DNA from: Candidatus Accumulibacter proximus
GTDB taxonomy: Bacteria; Pseudomonadota; Gammaproteobacteria; Burkholderiales; Rhodocyclaceae
Reading direction: 5' to 3'
Assembly (NCBI GenBank): GCA_016709675.1
Contig: JADJMH010000002.1
Location: 248,001-312,000, forward strand
DNA length: 64,000 nucleotides
Shown: positions 18,551 to 28,034 of the stretch, in pieces
Layout of the letters: every line of letters starts with the position of its first letter
How positions within the stretch are numbered: the first letter of the stretch is position 1
The notes under the pieces: generated by a model
Database searches by the model: none
Told to the model about the DNA's origin: nothing
What the model saw: the letters and a program-made list of their open reading frames with translations, nothing else
Program-made: the position numbers and the translations under genes

Positions 18551-19015
18551 TCAGATTAGGCGCTTGCTGCGCAGTTCTTCGTTTTCGGCTGCTTCCATGC
18601 CCAGCAGGCCCGAGAGCACTTCGTCGGTGTGCTGCCCGAGCCGCGGTCCGAGGTGCCTGATTCGTCCCGGCGTTGCTGACAGCCGCGGCAGCACTGCGGG
18701 AACGATGACCGTCTCGCCAATGTCCTCTTGGTCGATCGCCACCGGATTGCGCCGGGCGTGAGCTGCCGGTCGCCGAAGATGTCGGCAATGCTGTTGACCT
18801 TGCCGATCGGCACTTCGCCGTCGATGCAGCGCTTCATCACCTGGTTGCGGGTCAACGAGCCGACCCATTCGATGACCACGCGGTTGACCTCGTCGCGCGC
18901 CGCCAGGCGATTCCGCTAATGGCCATGGCAATCGGCAGCAGCGAGTTCCGGTTTGCCTATCACCGGCGCGAAACGTTCGAACATCTTGGCGGTGGTGCAC
19001 GCGATGGCCGCTCAT
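18551..19015 (-). pseudogene. Decayed CaiB/BaiF CoA-transferase, C-terminal part only
   Basis: Reading the minus strand gives AAIACTTAKMFERFAPVIGKPEL, an in-frame TAG, then LAARDEVNRVVIEWVGSLT and DGEVPIGKVNSIADIFGDRQ, then a frameshift near 18740 into IGETVIVPAVLPRL and GPRLGQHTDEVLSGLLGM. A further stop precedes the AAIACTT segment. These are consecutive C-terminal blocks of a class III CoA-transferase, with the first half gone. It follows the same strand as mct and may be a degraded partner, possibly a succinyl-CoA:hydroxyacid transferase. Confidence 0.75.
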
Positions 19016-19399
19016 TGGCAGCTTGTCGTTTTCGCTCAACCCGCTCCAGGTCGGGGTCGTCCTCTCGCGGTTGCTGGGCGGGGGACGCAACCCTTGCCGG
19101 CGCCTGCTCCGCTCCGGTGGCAAGTCCAGACGGCAGCGAGGCGGACCTGGTCGAACCTGCTCCCTCTTTCATGGTCGTCCCTCCCGACGGAAGCGCCACA
19201 CAACCGTCCAGCGTTCTGATTCAGAATAACGCACGGCACCGGCGCAAGGGCGACAGTATACGAGCAATCGGGTGCCGTTGGCGCAAAGATCTGAGCCTTG
19301 CGGGGTATCGGCTTGGTGCTCGTGTGCCGAACCCGGTCTGGCTGCGTGCTATGCTGTAACGGTGAATTGCTTCCGGAAATTCCCGAAAGGATCATTTTC
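19016..19399. other. Gap between CoA-transferase remnant and meh
   Basis: About 380 bases. A short minus frame (18960-19199) is proline/alanine-rich and not recognisable. The promoter for the plus-strand meh gene must lie here. No strong repeat was seen. Confidence 0.4.
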
Positions 19400-20266
19400 A
19401 TGACTGATGCAAGCGAAGATTACGCCGCATGGGTTGGCCGCCAGGAGGTCACTGACGATGAGCTGTGTCTGGCGCCGGCCCTGGCGGCGGCGGCGATGTT
19501 CGACGACACGTCGACGAATTTCGCGACGGGTAGTCCGCTGCCGCCCGTGTGGCACTGGTTCTACTTCCTGCCCCGGGCGCCGCAGGCTCTCCTCGGCATC
19601 GACGGGCACCCCCAACGCGGTGGCTTCATGCCGCCGATTCCCTATCCGCGACGGATGTTTGCCGGCGCCCGCATGCGCTTCCACCGGCCGCTGCTGATTG
19701 GTCAGCCGGCGCGGCGCGAGGCGATCATTCGCGATATCAGCCTCAAGTCCGGACGTTCCGGCGCACTCGCCTTTGTTTCCGTTCTCTGTCGCTTTTACCA
19801 GGATGGCCGGCTGTGTATCGAAGAGGAACAGGACATCGTCTATCGTGAACCCGGACCGGCGGTGGCCAGCCCGCGCGTGCTCGACTGGTCGCCGCTACCG
19901 GCAGGCGCCTGCTCCCGCATCGTCACGCCGGATCCCAAGTTGCTGTTTCGCTTCTCGGCATTGACCTTCAACGCGCATCGGATTCATTACGACCGTCCCT
20001 ACGCAATCGACGAAGAAGGTTACCCGGGCCTGGTCGTGCACGGCCCGCTGACCGCCGTGCTGCTGATGGAAGTGCTGCGGCAGCAGGTGGCGCAGCCGGT
20101 CAGCGAGTTCAGCTTCCGCGGGCTGGCACCGCTCTTCGATCTGGCACCGTTCCGGCTGGTGTGTACACCGGAGGAGGGCGGGTTTTCACTGCAGGCGCAG
20201 GCACCGGACGGCACGACCGCGATGAGCGCCCGGGCAGCGATCGCCAACGGCGTGCCGGCCGGGTGA
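19400..20266 (+). CDS. meh: Mesaconyl-C4-CoA hydratase (MaoC/FAS1-like)
   Basis: 288 residues from ATG 19400 (GAAAGG 10 bases upstream); the longer frame has no homology. Sequence such as PPVWHWFYFLPRAPQALLGIDGHPQRGGFMPP, RRMFAGARMRFHRPLLIG and FSALTFNAHRIHYDRPYA...YPGLVVHGPLTAVLLMEVLR fits the HTD2/MaoC-like mesaconyl-C4-CoA hydratase group, with the active-site region around NAHRIHYD. It would hydrate mesaconyl-C4-CoA to (S)-citramalyl-CoA. It faces the rest of the cluster from the plus strand. Confidence 0.8.
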   Translation: MTDASEDYAAWVGRQEVTDDELCLAPALAAAAMFDDTSTNFATGSPLPPVWHWFYFLPRAPQALLGIDGHPQRGGFMPPIPYPRRMFAGARMRFHRPLLIGQPARREAIIRDISLKSGRSGALAFVSVLCRFYQDGRLCIEEEQDIVYREPGPAVASPRVLDWSPLPAGACSRIVTPDPKLLFRFSALTFNAHRIHYDRPYAIDEEGYPGLVVHGPLTAVLLMEVLRQQVAQPVSEFSFRGLAPLFDLAPFRLVCTPEEGGFSLQAQAPDGTTAMSARAAIANGVPAG

Positions 20267-20276
20267 GTTCTGAAGC

Positions 20277-23200
20277 TCACTCCCCCCGGATCAGCGCCAC
20301 CAGATCCTCGGTCGACGGCAGGGCACTGGCTTCGCCTTCGGCGAGGATGCTCTCGGCGAGCGAACGCTTTTCGTGGTGCAGATCCACGATGCGTTCCTCG
20401 ACCGTGCCCTTGGTGACCAGCCGATAGACGGTCACCGGCCGTAGCTGGCCGATGCGGTGCGCGCGACCCATGGCCTGGTCTTCGGCCGCCGGGTTCCACC
20501 ACGGGTCGGTGATCACCACGTAATCGGCGGCGGTCAGGTTGAGGCCGAAGCCGCCGGCCTTCAGGCTGATCAGGAAGAGGTCGCCTTCGCCGGCCTGGAA
20601 GGCGGCGACGCGGCGGCTACGTTCGGCCGCCGGGGTGGCGCCGTCGAGGTACTGGTAGCGGACCCCCGCCTCGTCGAGCGGCGCGCGCAGGATTTGCAGG
20701 AAGTCAACGAACTGGCTGAAGACCAGCGCCTTGTGGCCGTTGGCGATCAGTTCGCCGGCGAGGTCGGCGAAGGCCTGCACCTTGGCACCGGCGATGCCGA
20801 ACTCCGGGCTGCACAGGCGCGGATCGCAGGCGGCGCGGCGCAGGCGCGTCAGTTGCGCCAGGATGTTGAACTGCGCCTGCGCCTCGGGTGCGCTTTCCAG
20901 GGTGGCGTCGATCTCGCGTGCGGCCTCCCGGCGCAGGGCTTCGTAGTGCGCGGCTTCGGCGCTTTCCGGAGCGACGGTGAGGATCAGCTCGGTGCGCGGC
21001 GGCAGTTCCTGCAGCACTTCGGACTTGGTGCGGCGCAGGACGAAGGGGCCGATCAGGCGCTTCAGCACGTGCTGCGCCTCGCGGTCGCGGTTGCGCTCGA
21101 TCGGGCCGGCAAAGCGTTCGTTGAAGCGGTGGGTGGTGCCGAGCAGACCGGGGTTGGCAAAGCGCATGATCGACCAGAGGTCGGCCAGCCGGTTTTCCAC
21201 CGGCGTACCGGTCAGTGCCAGGCGGAAATCGGCGTTGAGTTCAAAGACCGCCTGCGAGCGCTTGGCGGCGGCGTTTTTGATCGCCTGCGCTTCGTCGGCG
21301 ATGAGCGTGTGCCAGGTGACGCCGGCGAAGCGTTCCTGCGCCAGTTGCAGCAGCGTGTAGGAGACGATCAGCAGGTCCTGCGGTCCGGCCCTGGTGACCA
21401 GTTCCTCGCGCTCGCTGTCGCTCGCCTCGCCGTAGATGCGGGCGTTGAGCGTTGGTGCGAAGCGCTGTGTTTCGGCCAGCCAGTTGCCACAGACCGAGGT
21501 CGGCGCGATCACCAGCGCCGCTCCCCCGGCCGCCCGCTCGAGCAGCACGCCGAGCGCCTGCAGCGTTTTGCCGAGGCCCATGTCGTCGGCCAGGCAGCCG
21601 CCCATGCCGGCGCTTGCCAGGCGAACCGCCCACTGGTAACCATCTTCCTGATACGGCCGCAAGGTCGCCTGCAGTAGGCTGGGCAGTTTCGGCGCGATCG
21701 ATTGCGCCTTGCGCAGGCGGTCGATGGCCTGGCGGAAGTCGGCCGTGGCGCTCAGTTCGGTGCCGTCTAGCACCTCGTCGAGCCAGGCGGCGGCGACTGT
21801 TGGTGCCTTGCCGCCGTCCTTGTCGGTTTCGAGAACAGCGGCCAGATCGCTCAGCTTCTGCTTCAGCGAACGGGTCAGCGCGGCATAGACACCGTCACCC
21901 ATCGGCACGAAGCGCGTCTTGTCGCGCGCCGCGGTGAGCAGGGTGGCGAGCTGCAGCACCAGCCCTTCATCGAGCGTTGCCTGCCCGGAGACGCGGAACC
22001 AGTCGCGCTCGCGACTGACCCGCACGCCGAGCTGCCGCGTGTCAACGGTGACGACGCGCACGCTCTTGCCCTTGGGCCATTCGACCGCGGCAATCGCGGG
22101 CAGCGTCGGCAGCTTCTCGACGACGCCGAGCGCTTCCTCGGGATCCTCGACCAGCCATTCGGCGGTGCCCTCGCTGTTGTCGAGGAAGGGCAGGGCGTCG
22201 AGGACCGCTTCGAGATGCCGACGCTCGGCGGCGAGGTCGCGCTCGGTGCCGACCGTCTCGCTGCCGATCACCGTCATCAGGCGGGTCCGGCCGCTGCCCG
22301 CCGGCAGGCGTGGTCCGTCGGCGCCGAGCGGCGTCACCACCAGGCGCAGCGAAAGCTGGTCACTCACCGGCGAGAGCTCGGCGCGCAGGCGCGAGTCGCT
22401 GGCCACTTGCCGGGTGGCCTGGGCCGAGTCGGCGTGCACCTGGAAGCGGGCGGCGAGCGCGCGCAAGGTCTTCTCGACCTCTTCCTGGGCGCCGGGGGCA
22501 TGCGCCGGAACGGCAAAGCGACCGGCAACGAGGTGGGCGGCCTGTTGTTGCTCGGCCGAGAAGCGCACCAGCCGCAGGCGCTGCGGGCCATCCTGCACGA
22601 GCGTGATCAGGCGCAGTGCTTCAGCTTCACGGCGGGCGTCGGCGTCGACGACGTAATAGATGTCGTAGTCGACGGTCGGCCGCAGCGGTGGCTCGATGCG
22701 CATCACGAAGTGCTCCCCCTGCCGGATCAATTCGAGTTCAGGAGCGCTTTCGGTGAGGTCGACGAACTGCTCGGACGCATTCGCCAGGACGATACACGGA
22801 TGCCCGACGAGGGCGACAATCGCCGCTGCCAGATCGAGGTGATAGCGGTTGCTGTAGCCGCGCTCGGCGCGTATGGCGCGAGCGACCTTGGTATCCCATG
22901 CGGGGAGCTGTTCGCTGCCAGCGATTCTCGTCAGGCTCATGGCGCGCGGGCGTCCCCAGCCGCGCTGCGTGCGCTTCTGTTCGAGCGGCTTGATTTCGAC
23001 CAACCGGCCCTGCTTGCCGAGTTCGATTTCCCATAGCAGGCGAGTGGCTTCGCCGCCGGCCTCGGCCGTTTGCCCGCCGCCCAGCGACTGCAGGGCGGCG
23101 AGGATTTCCCGCCACTGTTCGCCGGCGCCGGCGATGAAGAAGCGGGCTGGCGGATCACGCCCGTCGAGCACCGCTTCGCCGCCATCGAGCAGGCGTACCA

Positions 23201-24474
23201 GCGACTGCATCTGGCAGGCGAGCAGCTTCTGGCGCAGGAAGGCGATGGTGTCGCTCCATTGCTTCGCCGGACTCGGGGCGTCCCGCTCGGCGACCATCTC
23301 GCTACCCAGCCAGGCCGAAAGGAGGATCGCCCACAGCGAGTCGAGTCCGGGACGTTGCTGCACATCCGCAGACGGCTTGAAGGCGCTGCGCACGATCGGC
23401 GCCTTGCCGAGACGCACGTCGAGCGCATGCACCCAGCGCCCCCAGCCGCTGAAGGGGCTGGGATCACGCCGGCCGGCCTCGCCGGCGCAGAACTTGCGTG
23501 CCAACTGCAGGTGGCTGGGCGTTGCCTGGGCAAGCAGCGACAGCGGGTAGAACCAGGTGACGCTGTCGGCAAGGAAGCGCTTGGTGCCGCCGATCTCGCT
23601 CTTGCGCTGCTTGAACGCCGCTTCGAAGGCCGCCTGTCCGGCCGCCCACTGGCCGTCGAGCACCAGCATCGCTGCCCGCATGCCGGCAGCCACGCCGCCG
23701 TCGAGGGCCGGCCAGCGCCGCCTCCAGCAAGCCGGCGTCAGCGCGCTGCAGCGCGAGGTCGGCGAGCCCCAGGCGCAGGCTTTCGGATAACTCGGCCGGC
23801 CGCTGTTGGAGTTGCGCAAATGCCCAGTCGACCACCGGCAGGTATGGCTCTCCCCAGTACAGGCAGACGCTGGCGGCGGCCTGGCTGGCCAGGTGCCAGC
23901 GTTCGAGGGCGTCGATGCGTTCGAAGCTCTGGCCATCGAAACCGAGCAGGACGCCATTGATCAGGATGCCATCCCAGCCGATGAACTGCGAAACCTGGTT
24001 CCTGATGTTCGCCAGCTCTGCGGCCGGCGCGCCCAGGAAGAACTTGGCGCGCACATAGGCAATCGTCGTCGGAATGCTGCCGGTGCCCCAGTAGTACCTT
24101 GATCGCGACGGATCAAAATGGTCGAGTTCGCAGATCAGTTGTACGAGCTGGTTGCCCCGGCTGGTTTCGAGCAACTGCCGGTAGAGCGGTGCGCGCAAGG
24201 CGTCGGGCAACTGGAATGCAGCGGGCCGGGCCGGGTCGTCGAGCAGCAGTTGCCTCCGGGCGAGTTCCTGCACCGCGTTCTTCACGTCGCTGAAGGTGAA
24301 GGGCTTGCCGGTGCTGGCTTTCAGGCCGGTCAGGCCGAGCAGGCGATGGATTTCGGTTTGTGAGCGAAAGGTCCATAGCAGCGCGCTGGCCAGCGCGACC
24401 TTGTGCGTATCGGGGGGCAGGCCGAGCTTGTCGAGCTGGTCGATGGCGGCGGTGTCGAGAGGGTCCCTGAGCAT
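20277..24474 (-). pseudogene. SNF2-family DNA/RNA helicase, split by a single frameshift
   Basis: One long gene in two frames. The N-terminal frame runs from 24474 (MLRDPLDTAAIDQLDKLGLPP) to about 23705; the rest continues in another frame to 20277. The join is at QRADAGLLEAALAG / LDGGVAAGM, where one extra C in the GGCCGGCC-like run explains the shift. The C-terminal half carries all SNF2 motifs: LADDMGLGKTLQALG, LIADEAQAIKN, LALTGTPVENRLADLWSIM, FLISLKAGGFGLNLTAADYVV and DQAMGRAHRIGQ. Total about 1395 residues if repaired. May be a sequencing error or phase switch rather than true loss. Confidence 0.85.
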
Positions 24475-24514
24475 ATACGGAGTGAGCAGTGAACGGACGG
24501 GGAGGGCGGGCGGC

Positions 24515-25546
24515 TCAGTGGCGAGTCAGCAGCATGGCGTCGCCATAGCTGAAGAAGCGGTAGCGCTGGCGGATCGCGTGATCATACGCGCCACGGATGG
24601 TATCCACGCCGGCAAACGCCGAGACAAGCATCAGCAGGGTCGATTTCGGCAAATGGAAGTTGGTGATCAGCCGGTCGACGACGCGGAATTCGTAGCCCGG
24701 GGTGATGAAGATGTCGGTTTCGGCCGCCCCGGAGCGCAATTCGCCAGGCTGTGCCGCCGCTTCGAGGGCGCGCAGGCTGGTCGTACCGACCGCAATGACT
24801 CTGCCGCCGCGCGCGCGCGCGCGGGCAATGGCGGCGACGGTGGCGGGCGGAATCTCGAAGCGCTCGGCGTGCATGCGGTGTTCGCTGAGCTGGTGCACGC
24901 GCACGGGCTGAAAGGTGCCGGCACCCACGTGCAGCGTAAGCCAGGCGACCTCGACACCGCCTTCAGCCAGTCGGGCGAGCAGTGCCGCATCGAAATGCAG
25001 CCCGGCGGTGGGTGCCGCCACGGCGCCAGGGCAACGGGCAAAGACGGTCTGATAACGCGCTTCATCGGCGGCGCTGGCAGCGTGCTGGATGTAAGGTGGC
25101 AGTGGCAACCGGCCGTGTTGCTCGATCAGGTGCCAGAGGTCTCCCTCGCCAACCAGTTCCAGCACGAAGAACTCGCCCTGTTCGCCGCTGCGGCCGCGGA
25201 CGACCAGCTCAATGCTGTCTTCGAGCAGGATCCGGCTGCCCGGCCGCGGCGACTTGCTGGCCCGCAGCTGAGCCACCGCGTGCTGCGGATCAACGATGCG
25301 CTCAATCAGCACCTCGATCTGGCCCCCGCTCTGCTTGCGGCCAAAAAGGCGCGCCCGGATCACGCGCGTATCGTTGAATACCAGCAGATCGCCAGATTGC
25401 AGCAATTGCGGAAGCTCGCCGAAGCGGTAGTCGGCAAGCGCGCCGTCGGCGAGTTGCAGCAGCCGGCTGGCGGTGCGCTCAGCAGTCGGGTGCTGGGCGA
25501 TCAGTTCGCCGGGCAGATCGAAGTCGAAGTCGTCGAGCGTGAGCAT
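24515..25546 (-). CDS. queA: S-adenosylmethionine:tRNA ribosyltransferase-isomerase
   Basis: 343 residues, normal length. Begins MLTLDDFDFDLPGELIAQHP and contains DLLVFNDTRVIRARLFGRK, AAPTAGLHFDAALLARL, VAWLTLHVGAGTFQPVR, VIAVGTTSLRALEAAA and LITNFHLPKSTLLMLVSAFAG, all diagnostic of QueA. Transfers the ribosyl group of SAM to preQ1-tRNA to form epoxyqueuosine, the step after Tgt. Confidence 0.96.
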   Translation of the reverse strand: MLTLDDFDFDLPGELIAQHPTAERTASRLLQLADGALADYRFGELPQLLQSGDLLVFNDTRVIRARLFGRKQSGGQIEVLIERIVDPQHAVAQLRASKSPRPGSRILLEDSIELVVRGRSGEQGEFFVLELVGEGDLWHLIEQHGRLPLPPYIQHAASAADEARYQTVFARCPGAVAAPTAGLHFDAALLARLAEGGVEVAWLTLHVGAGTFQPVRVHQLSEHRMHAERFEIPPATVAAIARARARGGRVIAVGTTSLRALEAAAQPGELRSGAAETDIFITPGYEFRVVDRLITNFHLPKSTLLMLVSAFAGVDTIRGAYDHAIRQRYRFFSYGDAMLLTRH

Positions 25547-25673
25547 GCGTGAGCGGGTTGATGAAGCGGTGTCGAGGGAGATCTGGCGGCGGAATGTGCT
25601 CCGGTCTGCTTGTTCGCTACCGGAGAATCAGCGATAATCAGCGCCTCTTCCGGCTCGCCAACAGCGGGCCCAA

Positions 25674-25760
25674 GCCGAGATGGCGGAATCGGTAGACGCA
25701 GCGGACTCAAAATCCGCCGGTGGAAACATCGTGGGGGTTCGATTCCCCCTCTCGGCACCA
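25674..25760 (+). tRNA. tRNA-Leu (anticodon CAA)
   Basis: Class II tRNA with acceptor GCCGAGA/TCTCGGC, D arm TGGCGGAATCGGTAGACGCA, anticodon stem GCGGA, loop CTCAAAA, stem TCCGC (anticodon CAA), a variable arm, T arm GGGGGTTCGATTCCCCC and an encoded CCA. It marks the boundary between conserved genes and the mobile region, a usual integration hotspot. Confidence 0.96.
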
Positions 25761-25795
25761 ACAGGTAATCCAAGGTAGTCCATAGCAGTCCGAAG

Positions 25796-25818
25796 AACCC
25801 GCCAGGTGCGGGTTTTTT
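25796..25818 (+). terminator. Intrinsic terminator of tRNA-Leu
   Basis: AACCCGC, loop CAGGT, GCGGGTT followed by a T-run, 36 bases after the tRNA CCA: a classical Rho-independent terminator. Confidence 0.88.
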
Positions 25819-26177
25819 GTTGGCTTCCTGTCCTGTGCGGTTTGGCATCGTGGTGCAGTGGCATCCGGTGTCAAGCAGGGCCAGTTTCGGGCGATGTCCA
25901 CTTCCTTTGGGGCAAGCTGATGCAGGCCGACCGATGCCACAACCGGACGCTGAAGCGAGGCCGCGAGTTTAGACCATGGCGGGCCAGATGTCTCTCTCTC
26001 ACGTCGAAGGACGCACAGCCAAACCCCGTCGAGAAGCCCGGCACGATGGCTGACAAGGGCGCGCTGTTCCTGATCGTCATCCCGGCCGGCGGCAAATGAT
26101 GGCGCTGGCGGTATCGCTGCGACGCAAGGCAGAAGCAGCGGCCATCTGGCACGTTTGGCGTCTGTTTGACCGTAGGC
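25819..26177. other. Gene-free stretch at the start of the mobile region
   Basis: About 360 bases in which no frame looks like a protein. A cassette recombination site is expected after the gene ending at 26178 on the minus strand; GTCTAAG there resembles a damaged R'' box, but no matching R' box is visible, so the array end has decayed. Confidence 0.4.
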
Positions 26178-26618
26178 TTAGACGGCATGCCTGGCGCCAA
26201 AAAGCTTGTGGAGTATCCGCTTGAGCGCAGGGCCGGGTAATTGCGGATGAAGTTGAGACCAACGCCGTTCGTCGAATTTCTCGATCGCGTTGACTACGCT
26301 GCCCGAATCGCTGCCAGGCGGTTCCTGCCCGAGAAGTTTCCCCACGCGATTCGCTACAAGGCGAAAACTGTCGTCCATTTGCGCTTGATCGCGTGCGCCG
26401 TCGCTATCGACCTTTACGCGCATATAGTCGATTCGAATGATCTGCTCTGGCTTTCTGTTTTCCAAAGTGTAGATGACTGTCGCGACGTTGATGGTGGTTC
26501 CTGAAAACTGCTGCAACGACGGGTTACGTTTGAAATAGAAATCGTTGAATGATTGCTGCGAGATTGGGATGATCGAGTGGTCTTCAGCCACTACGAACAG
26601 TCGGTAGCCCAGATTCAT
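26178..26618 (-). CDS. Cassette-encoded hypothetical protein
   Basis: 146 residues from MNLGYRLFVVAEDHSIIPIS (ATG 26618), starting 18 bases beyond the attC at 26636-26693, as expected for the first codon of a cassette gene. No signal peptide or membrane segment. The N-terminus, a short beta-rich opening with a DFYFKRNPSLQQF segment, recalls small uncharacterised cassette proteins. Function unknown. Confidence 0.6.
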   Translation of the reverse strand: MNLGYRLFVVAEDHSIIPISQQSFNDFYFKRNPSLQQFSGTTINVATVIYTLENRKPEQIIRIDYMRVKVDSDGARDQAQMDDSFRLVANRVGKLLGQEPPGSDSGSVVNAIEKFDERRWSQLHPQLPGPALKRILHKLFGARHAV

Positions 26619-26635
26619 AGGAAGGTTCCGTTGCT

Positions 26636-26693
26636 GTCTAACGTGCAAATTCAGCGTCGAGCGAAGCGAGTCCGTTGCAATGCAGTATTAGGC
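26636..26693 (-). repeat. Cassette attC site 1
   Basis: On the minus strand it begins GCCTAAT (one mismatch from the RYYYAAC R'' core) and ends with a perfect R' core GTTAGAC, 58 bases apart, between two cassette genes. The 3' end of the upstream gene reads into it (NTALQRTRFARR), typical of short-spaced cassettes. Confidence 0.7.
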
Positions 26694-26857
26694 AAATTTG
26701 CTGGATTGACCGGGGGGGCCAAAACCCGGACGCCAGCCGCCCTAAGTCTGGCTTCGCCAAGCTGTATCTCTTTGAACAGTGCATCCAGATTGTTGCCATA
26801 CTTGACGCCAATCGCGTCCTTGATCGCATGAACTTCCATCATGATTTCGTCAGTCAT
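26651..26857 (-). CDS. Small cassette protein, antitoxin-like
   Basis: 68 residues: MTDEIMMEVHAIKDAIGVKYGNNLDALFKEIQLGEARLRAAGVRVL. A perfect Shine-Dalgarno GGAGG sits about 10 bases before the ATG at 26857; the in-frame extension upstream is not needed. Helical, charged small proteins of this pattern are common in bacterial cassettes and toxin-antitoxin-like loci, but no toxin is identified. The C-terminal dozen residues come from the attC site. Confidence 0.6.
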   Translation of the reverse strand: MTDEIMMEVHAIKDAIGVKYGNNLDALFKEIQLGEARLRAAGVRVLAPPVNPANLPNTALQRTRFARR

Positions 26858-26924
26858 CGGCACTTCCTCCAAGAAGCTCCTCGGGAGTACATATGATCGG
26901 GAGGAACAATCCGATTGTCTCAAA

Positions 26925-27269
26925 TCAAGCGAGCAGGTCTACCGTTTCACTGACGATCTGTTCAAGGCTCCGATTTCCAAGGGAGCGCTTCCCCATCTCG
27001 GGAGCGTTGGTTGGCCTGCGCTCGTTGTACAGGTCGATGATGCTCGCCTTCGTCCATCGACGGATCGCCATCTGAGGGGCGACGAACTCCTTCTCGGGGT
27101 ACAGAGCAAAGGCTTCGGCCGTGCGATCAATGATCGGCACCTTGTCCTTCCCATTGAAGGGAATGTTCCTGATCCGCTTCTCAAACTGAGCCTTGGTCTT
27201 TGCCGCGATCAGCTGCTCTCCTGTATCCACGATCACGGGAAACTTGGGGGCTCGAAGGAGGTAGTTCAT
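26925..27269 (-). CDS. Cassette-encoded hypothetical protein
   Basis: 114 residues, MNYLLRAPKFPVIVDTGEQLIAAKTKAQFEKRIRNIPFNGKDKVPIID. Starts 14 bases past the R' box of attC 2, so it is the first gene of a two-gene cassette with the 68-residue protein. No domain recognised; mixed alpha/beta, no membrane segment. Confidence 0.6.
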   Translation of the reverse strand: MNYLLRAPKFPVIVDTGEQLIAAKTKAQFEKRIRNIPFNGKDKVPIIDRTAEAFALYPEKEFVAPQMAIRRWTKASIIDLYNERRPTNAPEMGKRSLGNRSLEQIVSETVDLLA

Positions 27270-27283
27270 GAGTGTGTTCAGCC

Positions 27284-27347
27284 GCCTAACGTCAAAGCTC
27301 AGCGCCGCGCCACTTGCGGCGCGTCTGGCTGGAGCGCAGGGTTAGCC
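27284..27347 (-). repeat. Cassette attC site 2
   Basis: Plus-strand ends GCCTAAC (27284-27290) and GTTAGCC (27341-27347); on the minus strand R' is a perfect GTTAGGC. The 64-base site has internal complementary arms around GCGCCGCGCCAC/TGCGGCGCG. It separates the DUF2442 gene from the next cassette, and the DUF2442 stop codon lies inside it. Confidence 0.85.
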
Positions 27348-27598
27348 GATACTGCCGAGACGAGCGGGAAATCTTCCGGGTGTCGGATGGATGCAACGGA
27401 CAAATCGACATCCAGCAGCGGCCAATACAGATGATCCGGGCTTGGCCATTCGATGGTGGTCAGTTGCTCGATGGTGGCCTGCCGGAACCAAGGAAATTCA
27501 GAGAACGGCAAGAGAAGCTCTTCATCGCCAAGAAGCAGCCAGAAACCGTGTATTGAGACGTGGGTGACTTCAGCCGCCGAAATGTTCGTGCCAGGCAT
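27299..27598 (-). CDS. DUF2442 family protein
   Basis: 99 residues. The block VTHVSIHGFWLLLGDEELLLPFSEFPWFRQATIEQLTTIEWPSPDHLYWPLLDVDLSVASIRHPEDFPLV is the DUF2442 signature. It overlaps the end of the DUF4160 gene and is co-transcribed with it; the pair is a recurrent two-gene unit often listed as a putative toxin-antitoxin module, with biochemical role unproven. Its last residues read into attC 2. Confidence 0.85.
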   Translation of the reverse strand: MPGTNISAAEVTHVSIHGFWLLLGDEELLLPFSEFPWFRQATIEQLTTIEWPSPDHLYWPLLDVDLSVASIRHPEDFPLVSAVSANPALQPDAPQVARR

Positions 27599-27809
27599 CG
27601 ATGATCTCCTGAAGGTGGCGAGCGACGACGCGCTCAGCGTAGGCCAGTTCCTGCTTGGACAGGCCGGTGTGGTTGGCCAGCGTCAGACTCGGTTGCAACC
27701 AGAACTTGGCCTCCCCATGTGGGTGGGCCACATGGATGTGCATTCTCTGCTCTTCGCGTGAAAAGAAGAAGAGCCTATACGAACCGTCGCGGACAACTGT
27801 AGGGGCCAT
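27570..27809 (-). CDS. DUF4160 family protein
   Basis: 79 residues: MAPTVVRDGSYRLFFFSREEQRMHIHVAHPHGEAKFWLQPSLTLANHTGLSKQELAYAERVVARHLQEIIDAWHEHFGG, a full-length DUF4160 protein (the HIHVAHPHGEAKFWL stretch is characteristic). First gene of a cassette, starting 13 bases after attC 3, and overlapping DUF2442 by 29 bases. Confidence 0.85.
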   Translation of the reverse strand: MAPTVVRDGSYRLFFFSREEQRMHIHVAHPHGEAKFWLQPSLTLANHTGLSKQELAYAERVVARHLQEIIDAWHEHFGG

Positions 27810-27822
27810 GGTGTCTCCTCGC

Positions 27823-27891
27823 GGCTAACGTCTGAATTAACCGGCTGGCGCGGTTTTGTCGCGCCAGCCCAGGTTGAATGAAAACTTGGGC
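27823..27891 (-). repeat. Cassette attC site 3, abutting the IS1595 element
   Basis: Minus strand runs from GCCCAAG (R'', last base off consensus) to GTTAGCC (perfect R'). Inside is a long stem: GGCTGGCGCG and CGCGCCAGCC around GTTTTGT. The IS1595 target duplication starts two bases from its R'' end, so the element inserted just beside the site. Confidence 0.75.
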
Positions 27892-28034
27892 CTTTAATTG
27901 CGGCATTATGTAGCAGCCACCCCTAATCTCTGGCGAGCTCCGCGGCGGCGACGAACTTTTTTCTGACAGGCTCACTCTGTGAGCCCGCAGGGTCTTACAC
28001 TGATCCTCATGACCCACCCCCATGAGCCAGTGCG

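Noticed and set aside
25674..25760. Direct repeat of the tRNA-Leu 3' end as an island attachment site
   Set aside because: No second copy of the tRNA end was found within the mobile region by eye.
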